Assembly: GCF_030297555.1 (NCBI RefSeq)
Contig: NZ_AP028136.1
Coordinates: forward strand, 434,001-498,000
Length of the DNA stretch: 64,000 nucleotides
Direction: 5' to 3'
Origin: Polynucleobacter sp. HIN5
Lineage (GTDB): Bacteria > Pseudomonadota > Gammaproteobacteria > Burkholderiales > Burkholderiaceae
Numbering within the stretch: position 1 is the stretch's first letter; each line of letters begins with the position of its first letter. Below, in pieces: positions 36,852 through 44,974 of this stretch. A model generated the notes under the pieces. It was given only the letters and a program-made list of their open reading frames with translations. It ran no database searches and was not told where the DNA came from. The position numbers and the translations under genes were made by a program.

Positions 36852-37469
36852 TTACTTCTTTTTCTTGGGCCTAAAGGCTTTGACAATGGCCTCATCGGTT
36901 TCAATGATCGGCCCACCCATGAGCTCAATGCAATACGGTATAGCTGCAAAAATCCCATGAACTAAGACTTTACCCTCAGAGTCCTTTAAGCCTTCTAGGG
37001 TCTCTTGAATGGATTTAGGCTGGCCCGGAAGATTGAGAATCAGGGCGCTATGACCTTCAATTTCTCGCAGAACAGCCACCTGCCTTGACAAAATTGCGGT
37101 GGGTACGAATTGCAGACTAATTTGACGCATTTGCTCCCCAAAGCCAGGCATCTCACGAGTCCCCACTTCTAGAGTTGCCTCTGGGGTGACATCCCGACGT
37201 GCGGGGCCGGTGCCGCCGGTGGTCAAGACTAGATCGCAGCCCATTTCATCAACGAGTTCAATCAAGCTTGAGGTGATGTGTTCTATTTCATCAGGGATCA
37301 GGCGCTCATGGAAAACAACCGGCGTGGTGATGACGCGTGATAGCCAATTTCGCAGGCTAGGAATGCCCTCATCGACATAAACCCCTTGACTGGCTCGATC
37401 TGAAATTGAGACCAAGCCAATTTTGGCTTCATTAGGAAAACTGCGTTCAAAGGGGCTTGGCTGCTTCAT
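36852..37469 (-). CDS. mog: Molybdopterin adenylyltransferase
   Basis: A 205-residue MogA/MoaB-fold protein: 'IGLVSISDRASQGVYVDEGIPSL' start, 'VLTTGGTGPARRDVTPEAT' (the T-G-G-T-G loop) and 'MPGFGEQMRQISLQFVPTAILSRQ'. It adenylates molybdopterin so that MoeA can insert molybdate. It is separate from the moaA-mobA-moeA cluster at 41.9-45 kb. The ATG has TAGAAT 6 bases upstream and only 26 bases to the pmbA start on the other strand. Confidence 0.92.
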   Translation of the reverse strand: MKQPSPFERSFPNEAKIGLVSISDRASQGVYVDEGIPSLRNWLSRVITTPVVFHERLIPDEIEHITSSLIELVDEMGCDLVLTTGGTGPARRDVTPEATLEVGTREMPGFGEQMRQISLQFVPTAILSRQVAVLREIEGHSALILNLPGQPKSIQETLEGLKDSEGKVLVHGIFAAIPYCIELMGGPIIETDEAIVKAFRPKKKK

Positions 37470-37475
37470 GGTTCT

Positions 37476-37481
37476 ATTCTA
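37476..37481 (-). promoter_or_regulatory. Probable -10 box of mog (leaderless)
   Basis: On the minus strand TAGAAT is followed by AGAACC (6 bases) and the mog ATG. No ribosome binding site. Lies 2 bases from the -10 of divergent pmbA. Confidence 0.5.
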
Positions 37482-37483
37482 GC

Positions 37484-37489
37484 TATCAT
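37484..37489 (+). promoter_or_regulatory. Possible -10 box of pmbA (leaderless)
   Basis: TATCAT, 6 bases (TAGAGG), ATG at 37496. AGAGG could alternatively be a ribosome binding site but its spacing to the ATG is zero. Back-to-back with the mog -10. Confidence 0.4.
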
Positions 37490-37495
37490 TAGAGG

Positions 37496-38842
37496 ATGTT
37501 TGCATATTCACACGATCAGTTCAGAATCATTATTGACTTTATTTTGGCAGAAGCCAAGCGAGTTGGGGCCACAGACGCTGCTGCTGAAATTTCAGAGGGC
37601 CATGGGTTATCCGTCACAGTCCGTAAAGGGGCGGTAGAAACGATTGAGCAGAGTGTTGATAAGCAAGTCGGGGTTAGTATTTATTTGGGTCAGCGCCGAG
37701 GCAATGCCAGCACCAGTGACTTCTCACCTGAGTCATTACGAACCACGGTAGAAGCCGCTTTTCACATTGCTAAACACACTGCAGAAGATGATTGCGCTGG
37801 ATTGGCCGACCCGGATCTGCTCGAGCACCACCCATTGGATTTGGATTTATTTCATCCATGGGAAATCGACAGTAAAAAAGCAATTGCAATTGCACGGCAG
37901 GCAGAGAAAGCGGCTTTTGCGGTTGATCGAGCCATTGTTAATAGCGATGGAGCTTCGGTATCTGCGCATCAAGCGCACTTTATGTTGGGGACCAGTAACG
38001 GATTTATCGGTGGTTATCCATACTCAAGACACTTTATTTCATGTGCTCCGATTGCGAATGCAACGGGGAAGACCAGTTCGATGCAGCGCGATGATTGGTA
38101 CAGTACCTCTCGGGTACCCACTGAACTTGCTAAACCAAGCTGGATTGGTCGATATGCGGCCCAACGCGCCCTCTCTCGTTTAAATGCGAAGTCATTAAGT
38201 ACGCGTCGTTGCCCAGTCATTTTTGAGGCTCCCATTGCGGTTGGGCTGATCGGATCTTTGGTTCAAGCAACTTCAGGGGCCGCACTTTACCGACGCTCTA
38301 GTTTTTTACTAGACAGTCTTGGTAAACCTGTGATGCCAAGCCATCTTGATTTATTTGAATTACCGCATCTAAAACGACAGACCGGTAGCGCTCCTTTTGA
38401 TGAAGAAGGGGTTCGTACCCAAGCGCGCTCAGTCGTTGCTAAGGGAGAGCTGCAAGGATATTTTTTATCCAGTTATTCAGCTCGTAAGTTAGGAATGGAA
38501 ACCACCGGCAACGCTGGCGGTGCCCATCATCTGAGATTGCACAGTCAACATACCCCATCCGGAGGTTTGCCCAGTTTACTTAAAGAAATGGGCACTGGTC
38601 TACTGGTGACAGAGCTCATGGGGCAGGGCGTTAATTACGTAACGGGTGACTACTCACGTGGTGCGTTTGGTTACTGGGTAGAAAATGGCGAGATTCAACA
38701 TCCGGTTGAGGAAATTACAATTGCGGGCAATCTCAAAGAGATGTTGATGGATATTGCCGCAGTGGGAGACGACACCATTATTCGTGGTACCAAAGAAACA
38801 GGCTCGATTTTGATCGGTTCGATGACGATTGGCGGTAAATAG
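37496..38842 (+). CDS. pmbA: Metalloprotease-related protein PmbA (TldE)
   Basis: A 448-residue TldD/PmbA-family protein: 'AEISEGHGLSVTVRKGAVETIE', 'VGVSIYLGQRRGNASTSDFS', 'FEAPIAVGLIGSLVQATSGAALYRRSSFL', 'GNAGGAHHLRL'. It lacks the HExxxH of the catalytic partner TldD, as expected for TldE. The TldD-TldE pair processes microcin B17 and CcdA and degrades unfolded peptides. No tldD is in the window. Its stop abuts the folA stop on the other strand. Confidence 0.93.
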   Translation: MFAYSHDQFRIIIDFILAEAKRVGATDAAAEISEGHGLSVTVRKGAVETIEQSVDKQVGVSIYLGQRRGNASTSDFSPESLRTTVEAAFHIAKHTAEDDCAGLADPDLLEHHPLDLDLFHPWEIDSKKAIAIARQAEKAAFAVDRAIVNSDGASVSAHQAHFMLGTSNGFIGGYPYSRHFISCAPIANATGKTSSMQRDDWYSTSRVPTELAKPSWIGRYAAQRALSRLNAKSLSTRRCPVIFEAPIAVGLIGSLVQATSGAALYRRSSFLLDSLGKPVMPSHLDLFELPHLKRQTGSAPFDEEGVRTQARSVVAKGELQGYFLSSYSARKLGMETTGNAGGAHHLRLHSQHTPSGGLPSLLKEMGTGLLVTELMGQGVNYVTGDYSRGAFGYWVENGEIQHPVEEITIAGNLKEMLMDIAAVGDDTIIRGTKETGSILIGSMTIGGK

Positions 38843-39337
38843 TTAGTGGCGAACTCGATTTAGGGTCACATAACTAAACTGAATATCACCCTCGCTTGCC
38901 GCAATCTGCTCAACGATTTGCCAATTCTGCTGATCGGGGATCTCAAAAAAGGTATCGCCCTCAACCTCCAGCTCAATCTCGGTAATGAAGAGCTGATCTG
39001 CTAATGGAAAGGCTTGATTGAATAATTGTTGACCACCAATCACAAACACTCGCTTAAACTCGCGCAATGATTGCAAGGCCTCTTCAAGCGACGAGACAAG
39101 CTCAGCCCCATTTGCCTGATAGGCAGAATTGCGACTAACCACAATATTGCGTCTTCCAGGTAAGGGCCTACCAATCGATTCCCAGGTCTTACGCCCCATA
39201 ATAATGGGGTAACCCATGGTTACTTTCTTAAAAAATTGCAAATCCGCCGAGATCTTCCAGGGCATTTGATTATCTTTGCCGATCACATGATTGCGTGAGC
39301 GAGCAACGATCATCGAAATAGCAGGTTTTGTTCTCAA
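38843..39337 (-). CDS. folA: Dihydrofolate reductase
   Basis: A 164-residue DHFR: 'IVARSRNHVIGKDNQMPWKISADLQFFKKV' region, with the substrate acid Asp32, then 'MGRKTWESIGRPLPGRRNIVVSRN' and 'VFVIGGQQLFNQAFPLADQLFITEI'. It reduces dihydrofolate with NADPH. It follows thyA by 5 bases on the same strand, the classic pair in which ThyA makes dihydrofolate and FolA recycles it. Confidence 0.97.
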   Translation of the reverse strand: MRTKPAISMIVARSRNHVIGKDNQMPWKISADLQFFKKVTMGYPIIMGRKTWESIGRPLPGRRNIVVSRNSAYQANGAELVSSLEEALQSLREFKRVFVIGGQQLFNQAFPLADQLFITEIELEVEGDTFFEIPDQQNWQIVEQIAASEGDIQFSYVTLNRVRH

Positions 39338-39342
39338 TTGAT

Positions 39343-40137
39343 TTAGACCGCAACCGGCGCTTTAATATGGGGGTGAGACTCATAGCCCATAATTTCAAAG
39401 TCTTCAAACTGATAATCAAAGATCGACTCAGGTTTGCGATGAATCTTAAGGCTCGGCAATGGATAGGGTGTGCGTGATAGCTGAAGCTTCACCTGTTCCA
39501 GGTGGTTGCTGTACAAATGACAATCTCCACCGGTCCAAATAAACTCACCGGGCTGTAAATTACATTGCTCTGCAACCATATGCGTTAGTAATGCGTAACT
39601 GGCAATATTAAAAGGCACACCAAGAAAAATATCAGCACTACGTTGATAGAGTTGGCAGGAGAGTTTTCCATTGGCAACATAAAACTGAAAAAAGGCATGG
39701 CAGGGTGCCAAGGCCATTTTGGGAATATCAGCGACATTCCAAGCAGAGACAATAATGCGGCGGGAATCTGGATTGGTTTTGATGGTATGAATGATCTCTT
39801 TAATTTGATCAATATGCTCGCCATTGGGGGTAGGCCAGGATCGCCATTGGTAGCCATAAACCGGCCCAAGATCACCGTTGGGAGTGGCCCACTCATCCCA
39901 AATGGATACACCACGCTCTTTGAGCCATTGATTATTGGTATTACCGCTCAGAAACCACAAAAGCTCATAAATGATGGATTTCAGGTGAAGTTTCTTCGTA
40001 GTGACCAGTGGAAAACCTTCTGCAAGGTCAAAGCGCATCTGATAGCCAAAAACCGATAAAGTTCCGGTCCCGGTGCGATCCGACTTTTGGGCGCCATGCT
40101 CGAGAACATGGTGCATGAGTTCATGAAATTGGCGCAT
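39343..40137 (-). CDS. thyA: Thymidylate synthase
   Basis: A 264-residue ThyA, the usual length. The nucleophile Cys146 is in '[12 protein letters not shown]'; '[20 protein letters not shown]' is the phosphate-binding N-terminus; '[20 protein letters not shown]' and '[12 protein letters not shown]' follow. It methylates dUMP using methylenetetrahydrofolate. A TATCTT box lies 8 bases before the ATG and no ribosome binding site is visible, so it may also have a very short leader. Operon with folA. Confidence 0.98.
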   Translation of the reverse strand: MRQFHELMHHVLEHGAQKSDRTGTGTLSVFGYQMRFDLAEGFPLVTTKKLHLKSIIYELLWFLSGNTNNQWLKERGVSIWDEWATPNGDLGPVYGYQWRSWPTPNGEHIDQIKEIIHTIKTNPDSRRIIVSAWNVADIPKMALAPCHAFFQFYVANGKLSCQLYQRSADIFLGVPFNIASYALLTHMVAEQCNLQPGEFIWTGGDCHLYSNHLEQVKLQLSRTPYPLPSLKIHRKPESIFDYQFEDFEIMGYESHPHIKAPVAV

Positions 40138-40164
40138 GCGAAATTAAGATAGTGCAGTTTGGTA

Positions 40165-40488
40165 TTACTTCTCGAGATGCTCAAGCTTACTTTTGACATC
40201 TTTCCAATCATCTGCATCGGCCAGAGGCGCCTTGGATTTTGTAATACTTGGCCACTGCTTTGCGAGCTCAAGGTTGATTGCAATGAAGTTTTGTTGATCA
40301 CCTGGCACATCATCTTCTGCGTAAATTGCATTGACAGGACACTCTGGTACGCATACCGCACAATCAATGCATTCATCTGGATCAATTGCCAGGAAATTTG
40401 GACCTTCGCGAAAACAGTCAACGGGGCATACATCAACGCAATCGGTGTATTTACAACGGATACAGGATTCAGTGACAACGTAGGTCAT
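40165..40488 (-). CDS. fdxA: 7Fe ferredoxin FdxA
   Basis: A 107-residue ferredoxin. Cys9, 12, 17, 21 and 25 in '[18 protein letters not shown]', then Cys40, 43, 46 and 50 in '[12 protein letters not shown]' match the [3Fe-4S][4Fe-4S] pattern of Azotobacter FdI-type proteins. The longer frame to 40539 adds 17 residues not found in the family, so ATG 40488 was chosen. It is an electron carrier of unknown partner. Divergent from the dehydrogenase at 40603. Confidence 0.93.
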   Translation of the reverse strand: MTYVVTESCIRCKYTDCVDVCPVDCFREGPNFLAIDPDECIDCAVCVPECPVNAIYAEDDVPGDQQNFIAINLELAKQWPSITKSKAPLADADDWKDVKSKLEHLEK

Positions 40489-40591
40489 AGCTCGCTCTAA
40501 GGAAGAAATGCCATCAAAAACACGAAATTTATCAATCATTGGATTTTATCCCAAATGGTGTAAAGTCTTGATTCCACCGATATCACACCCC

Positions 40592-40597
40592 TATATA
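40592..40597 (+). promoter_or_regulatory. Possible promoter of the D-2-hydroxyacid dehydrogenase gene
   Basis: TTGATT (40568-40573), 18 bases, TATATA, then 5 bases and the ATG at 40603. The best -35/-10 pair among the short-leader genes here. Predicts a 5' end at or within a base of the start codon. Confidence 0.5.
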
Positions 40598-40602
40598 GAG
40601 CC

Positions 40603-41589
40603 ATGACAACCAAACCCAAAATCCTCGTTGCCCGTGCCATTTTTCCAGATGCCTTAGCACAATTGGAGGAGAAATTTGAGGTTCAATCGAATCAGGCGGA
40701 TGACATTTTTTCTCCAGAGCAATTACGCAAGCATCTTGCCGAAGTCAAGGGAGCCTTAGTATTTGGGAGTGAGCGAATTGATCGCAACACCCTCTCTGAT
40801 GCGAAAGACCTAAAGATTGTGGCTAATATTTCTGTTGGCTATAACAATTTTGATGTGCCTGCAATGACCGCAGCTGGGGTGATGGCTACCAATACCCCGG
40901 ATGTGTTAACGGATACAACGGCCGACTTTGGCTTTGCACTTTTAATGGCGACAGCCCGACGAATTACGGAGTCAGAGCATTGGATTCGGAATGGCCAATG
41001 GGACAAGATGTCCATCGTTTACAACCCACTAGGTATGGACTTGCATCACACCACCTTGGGCATTATTGGTATGGGCCGAATTGGCCAAGGGATTGCGAAG
41101 CGCGCTTTAGGCTTTGGGATGAAAGTGATGTACCACAACCGTAAACGCTTAAGCGAGGCGGATGAAAAAGCGTGTGGTGCTCGATATCTTGATAAAGAAA
41201 CCCTACTTCGCGAAGCTGACCATGTGATCTTGGTGGTGCCATACTCTGCAGAGAGCCATCATCTAATCGGCGTCAAAGAAATTGCGCTAATGAAACCGAC
41301 TGCTACGCTAGTTAACATTGCCCGTGGTGGTATTGTGGATGATGCAGCTTTGGCGGCTGCATTAAAAGCAAAAACAATCTTTGCCGCAGGTCTTGATGTT
41401 TTTGAGGGTGAACCGAAAGTTCATCCGGAGTTGCTCAAGTTAAGTAATGTGGTACTGGCGCCCCATATTGCCAGTGCGACTGAAAAAACTCGACGTGCCA
41501 TGATTGCGTTAGCGGCTGAAAACCTTAGCGCAGCTCTCGAGGGAAAACGTCCGCCGAGTTTGATCAATACCGAATTGTGGAAGAACTAA
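40603..41589 (+). CDS. D-2-hydroxyacid dehydrogenase (glyoxylate/hydroxypyruvate reductase-like)
   Basis: A 328-residue protein of the GyaR/GhrB type. The NAD loop 'LGIIGMGRIGQGIAKRALGFGM' is near 147-168; the catalytic triad Arg, Glu and His are in 'NIARGGIVDD', 'GLDVFEGEP' and 'VLAPHIASAT'. 'NISVGYNNFDVPAMTAAGV' is the substrate-loop region. It probably reduces glyoxylate or hydroxypyruvate to glycolate or D-glycerate. This is a second family member in the window; the first is cut by the left edge. Confidence 0.88.
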   Translation: MTTKPKILVARAIFPDALAQLEEKFEVQSNQADDIFSPEQLRKHLAEVKGALVFGSERIDRNTLSDAKDLKIVANISVGYNNFDVPAMTAAGVMATNTPDVLTDTTADFGFALLMATARRITESEHWIRNGQWDKMSIVYNPLGMDLHHTTLGIIGMGRIGQGIAKRALGFGMKVMYHNRKRLSEADEKACGARYLDKETLLREADHVILVVPYSAESHHLIGVKEIALMKPTATLVNIARGGIVDDAALAAALKAKTIFAAGLDVFEGEPKVHPELLKLSNVVLAPHIASATEKTRRAMIALAAENLSAALEGKRPPSLINTELWKN

Positions 41590-41601
41590 TTTTGCCAAGC
41601 T

Positions 41602-41901
41602 TTACTGCTGAATATCGTCCGTCTCTTCGGGAAGTTCTTTAAGGGCAAGTTCAATACCGCCAAATTTTTCTGCAACCCAGTTATAGACTTTACAGGCAAT
41701 CCATAAGAGCCCAAAGCCCAGGATGGCATTAAGTACAAGGGCAGAAATGACTGTAAACCCAGGAATTGAGCCGTCTCGAATAAAGGCAACAAACAGAGCC
41801 AACAGTACGATTGGGACGGAGAAGCACAGGTAAACCAAAACTAAGGTTTTGGCAGTGTGCATGGGATCTAAAAATACAATTTCTTTTTTAGTAAATTTCA
41901 T
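41602..41901 (-). CDS. Small two-helix membrane protein of unknown function
   Basis: A 99-residue protein with two hydrophobic segments (about 18-38 and 50-70) and an acidic C-terminus 'ELPEETDDIQQ'. After the second helix comes 'KVYNWVAEKFGGIELAL', a Y-N-x-V-A-x-x-x-G-G-I-E motif seen in DUF3566-like two-helix proteins. Function unknown. It follows moeA by 12 bases on the same strand and may be carried on the moaA-mobA-moeA transcript, but nothing in it points to molybdenum. Confidence 0.55.
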   Translation of the reverse strand: MKFTKKEIVFLDPMHTAKTLVLVYLCFSVPIVLLALFVAFIRDGSIPGFTVISALVLNAILGFGLLWIACKVYNWVAEKFGGIELALKELPEETDDIQQ

Positions 41902-41913
41902 GATCCCGCCATC

Positions 41914-43215
41914 TTAAAGCAGTCCATCAAAAATCTCTACATCCACCCAATCGCCAGGCTCAATATTTCCCTGGTCATGGTGAAGAATGATGAAGCAATT
42001 GGCTTCACTCATGGAGCGCAAAATCCCAGCACCTTGGCTACCCGTTGTTTTAACGGCCCATTGACCCCGGTCATCCTGAAATAGAATCCCCCGTTGAAAC
42101 TCGGTACGACCGGATTTCTTTCGAATTCCGACAGCAGATCGAACTGGAATCAAGGGAATCTCAACCCACTTGGCACCATTTAGCTGTAATAGCGCGTTGC
42201 GAACAAATTGATAAAAGGTCACCATCACCGCCACGGGGTTACCGGGTAAGCCAAAAAATACGGTAGGAGTAGACTTGCTCGAACTTGGCTTAAGGCTACC
42301 GAATGCCATGGGTCGACCAGGGCGCATGGCAATTTTCCAGAATCCAACTTCACCCAACTCCTCCATCATTTGCTTAGTGAAATCCGCCTCTCCAACCGAG
42401 ACCCCACCTGAGGAGATGATGACATCAGCCGTTTGGGCAGCCGTAATGAAAGCCTTGCGAAGATTATCGGGGTTATCTCGCACGATCCCGCAATCAATCA
42501 CCTCCATACCCAGTCGCTCAATGCAGGCGCGCAGACTATAGCGATTGCTGTCAAAAATCTTGCCAGGTGCTAAAGACTCATGGATATCGCAGAGCTCATT
42601 GCCAGAGGAGAGGATGGCCACCTTGGTCCGCTGATAGACTTCAAGCTGATGAATACCCAAGGATGCCGCAAGACCCAGGTCAGCAGGGCGCAAAATTCGG
42701 CCCTGCAAAATGGCTGCTTTGCCCGACTGCAAATCTTCGCCCCGTAAGCGACGATTCTCGCCGGCACGAACGACGTCACTGGAAAAGCTTACCAGACCAT
42801 TGCTAAGAGTCTTGGTAAATTCCTGGGGGACTACCGTGTCGCATGTTGTGGGCATCAAGGCACCCGTCATGATTTTGATGCATTGCCCAGATTTAACGGT
42901 AGGCATTTCAGTTTGCCCGGCATGCAGTGTTCCAATGATAGTTAATGCAAGATCTTGGCGATCATCAGATAGTTCACTACTATTGAATGCATACCCATCC
43001 ATGGCAGAGTTGTCATGGGCAGGAACATCGATGGGGGATAAAAGATCGCTCGCTAAGATGCGACCGAGGCATTGATGGAGAGGCAAGGTCTCTTTTCGGA
43101 GATGCATTCCCGACGATTCGTAACTGGATGTAACTAAGTCAGCAATGGCTTGCCGCGCATCCGTTACGGATAAAAAATCCGATTGGAACTCTTGATTTGC
43201 TTGATTGGTTTCCAT
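41914..43215 (-). CDS. moeA: Molybdopterin molybdenumtransferase MoeA
   Basis: A 433-residue MoeA: 'DVPAHDNSAMDGYAF' near 60-75, 'MTGALMPTTCDTVVPQE', 'SSGNELCD', 'SSGGVSVGEADFTKQ' and 'FFGLPGNPVAVMVTFYQFV'. It inserts molybdate into adenylated molybdopterin. It lies 4 bases after mobA. The operon moaA-mobA-moeA covers the first, last and dinucleotide-forming steps; mog is at 36.9 kb. Confidence 0.95.
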   Translation of the reverse strand: METNQANQEFQSDFLSVTDARQAIADLVTSSYESSGMHLRKETLPLHQCLGRILASDLLSPIDVPAHDNSAMDGYAFNSSELSDDRQDLALTIIGTLHAGQTEMPTVKSGQCIKIMTGALMPTTCDTVVPQEFTKTLSNGLVSFSSDVVRAGENRRLRGEDLQSGKAAILQGRILRPADLGLAASLGIHQLEVYQRTKVAILSSGNELCDIHESLAPGKIFDSNRYSLRACIERLGMEVIDCGIVRDNPDNLRKAFITAAQTADVIISSGGVSVGEADFTKQMMEELGEVGFWKIAMRPGRPMAFGSLKPSSSKSTPTVFFGLPGNPVAVMVTFYQFVRNALLQLNGAKWVEIPLIPVRSAVGIRKKSGRTEFQRGILFQDDRGQWAVKTTGSQGAGILRSMSEANCFIILHHDQGNIEPGDWVDVEIFDGLL

Positions 43216-43219
43216 ATCT

Positions 43220-43825
43220 TTAGTTGGTAAATTTTTCTAATTGAGCTAGCTCTTCTGGAGTATTGGCATTGGCAAATGCAGATTCATTTGCAAAAATAGC
43301 GGTACATGCATCTTGAGATGTAAACCAGCGATCAATCTTGCGCTGCCCGTCAGCTAAAAATTGCTCCAACGAATCAAGTACCTCTCGTTTCATTAAGCAA
43401 AACACCGGTTGCGCCCAAATTTTCCCTTCAGAATCTTGGCTAGATGCATAGGCAATATTCGCTTCTTCCTTTTCCAGTCGATCGGCGAGTGCCGTGACTA
43501 AATCAGTTGGAAAAAGGGGAGAATCGCAAGGAGCGGTCACCATATAAGGCGTATCGCAAGCCTTAAGGCCAACCAGATAGCCCGCTAAGGGTCCAGCAAA
43601 ATCCTGACTCTCATCGGCCACAATAGGATAGCCATAGTGCGAATAGATATCGTGATTACGATTGGCGTTAATTAGTAAACCTGAGACTTGTGGCGCAAGG
43701 CGATGAATGGCATGTTCGATTAAAGGCTTGCCTTGAAAGGGTACTAGGCCCTTATCGATCCCGCCCATGCGCTGCGCACGACCGCCCGCAAGTAAGAGAC
43801 CGGTAATTTCAGAACGCGCAATCAT
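43220..43825 (-). CDS. mobA: Molybdenum cofactor guanylyltransferase
   Basis: A 201-residue nucleotidyltransferase: 'GLLLAGGRAQRMGGIDKGLVPFQGKPLIEHA' region with the L-A-G-G-x-x-x-R-M loop, and 'DFAGPLAGYLVGL' and 'VTAPCDSPLFP'. MobA adds GMP to Mo-molybdopterin to give the bis-MGD form used by DMSO reductase-family enzymes. Between moaA and moeA with 9- and 4-base gaps. Confidence 0.94.
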   Translation of the reverse strand: MIARSEITGLLLAGGRAQRMGGIDKGLVPFQGKPLIEHAIHRLAPQVSGLLINANRNHDIYSHYGYPIVADESQDFAGPLAGYLVGLKACDTPYMVTAPCDSPLFPTDLVTALADRLEKEEANIAYASSQDSEGKIWAQPVFCLMKREVLDSLEQFLADGQRKIDRWFTSQDACTAIFANESAFANANTPEELAQLEKFTN

Positions 43826-43834
43826 CGGCAGGCC

Positions 43835-44953
43835 CTAACCACCAATATAGGACATTTCAACTTTACGTTGCTTGCGTTCTAAATTCTTGGTGTGAAGATG
43901 TCTGATCTCGGAGTAGCGATCATCGCGGTTTGACCATGTTTGCATAACAGCGTTTGCAATTTCAAGATCAGAACGACCAGAGCGCATGAGGGTTTTGAAA
44001 TCAAATCCTTCGGTAGCAAATAAACATAAAAACAGCTGACCATCTGTGGACAGCCGGGCACGGGAGCATTCATGACAAAACGCTTGGGTCACACTCGAGA
44101 TCACACCAATTTCGCCAGCCCCATCCTGATACCGCCAGCGTTGAGCGACTTCGCCGGCGTAATTCGGGTCGACTTGCTCAAGGGGGAAGTGTTCAGCAAT
44201 CCTGGCAATAACATCGGCAGAAGGTAGCACTTGATCCAGATTCCAGCCATTCGAGGAGCCAACATCCATGAATTCAATGAAGCGCAGCGTGATGCCGCGA
44301 TTACGAAAATACTTCGCCATTGGTAGGATCTCGTGGTCGTTCACCCCTTTCTTAACCACCATATTGACTTTGATGCCTTCGAAGCCCGCCTTTTGTGCTG
44401 CCTCAATTCCTTTGAGCACATCGCTGACTGGATAGTCGACATCATTCATCGCTTTGAAGATCGCATCATCGAGCGCATCCAAGCTCACCGTTAGGCGTTG
44501 TAAGCCGGCCGCTTTTAGTAGTCCTGATTTTTTAGTTAAAAGACTGCCATTGGTTGTTAAGGTTAAGTCCAGCGGCTCATGTTGCGGAGTTCGAAGTTTG
44601 GCCAGCATAGAAATTAAGGTTTCGAGATCTTTTCGAAGCAAGGGCTCACCACCAGTTAAGCGAATTTTTTCGACCCCAAGAGAAACAAAAATCGCGGCTA
44701 AGCGATGAATCTCTTCAAAACTTAATAATTCGGATTGCGCCAAGTATGGATAGTCTTGATTAAATACCTCTTTGGGCATGCAGTAGGTGCACCGAAAATT
44801 ACACCGATCGGTGACCGAGATGCGTAAATCACGTAATGGCCGCTGACGACGATCAAGGGTGCGGCCATGCGCCTCGCTGAGGGTATTTGGGATCAACGGC
44901 AAAGGACCCCTGGGGGTCTCTTTGCGAATCGGTATGACGGGCTTTACCATCAT
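43835..44953 (-). CDS. moaA: GTP 3',8-cyclase MoaA
   Basis: A 372-residue radical SAM enzyme. The N-terminal cluster '[12 protein letters not shown]' has Cys51, 55 and 58. The C-terminal second 4Fe-4S site is '[22 protein letters not shown]', and the chain ends in Gly-Gly (SYIGG), required for activity. It makes the first committed intermediate of molybdopterin. Two consecutive ATGs (44953, 44950) are possible; CATAAT lies 4 or 7 bases upstream, another short-leader candidate. Confidence 0.96.
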   Translation of the reverse strand: MMVKPVIPIRKETPRGPLPLIPNTLSEAHGRTLDRRQRPLRDLRISVTDRCNFRCTYCMPKEVFNQDYPYLAQSELLSFEEIHRLAAIFVSLGVEKIRLTGGEPLLRKDLETLISMLAKLRTPQHEPLDLTLTTNGSLLTKKSGLLKAAGLQRLTVSLDALDDAIFKAMNDVDYPVSDVLKGIEAAQKAGFEGIKVNMVVKKGVNDHEILPMAKYFRNRGITLRFIEFMDVGSSNGWNLDQVLPSADVIARIAEHFPLEQVDPNYAGEVAQRWRYQDGAGEIGVISSVTQAFCHECSRARLSTDGQLFLCLFATEGFDFKTLMRSGRSDLEIANAVMQTWSNRDDRYSEIRHLHTKNLERKQRKVEMSYIGG

Positions 44954-44974
44954 TCACATTATGGCCTTAAACGA

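Noticed and set aside
39643-40478. Overlapping frames of 113-165 codons antisense or out of frame in thyA and fdxA
   Set aside because: thyA and fdxA explain the region fully with complete active sites; the other frames are chance open frames.
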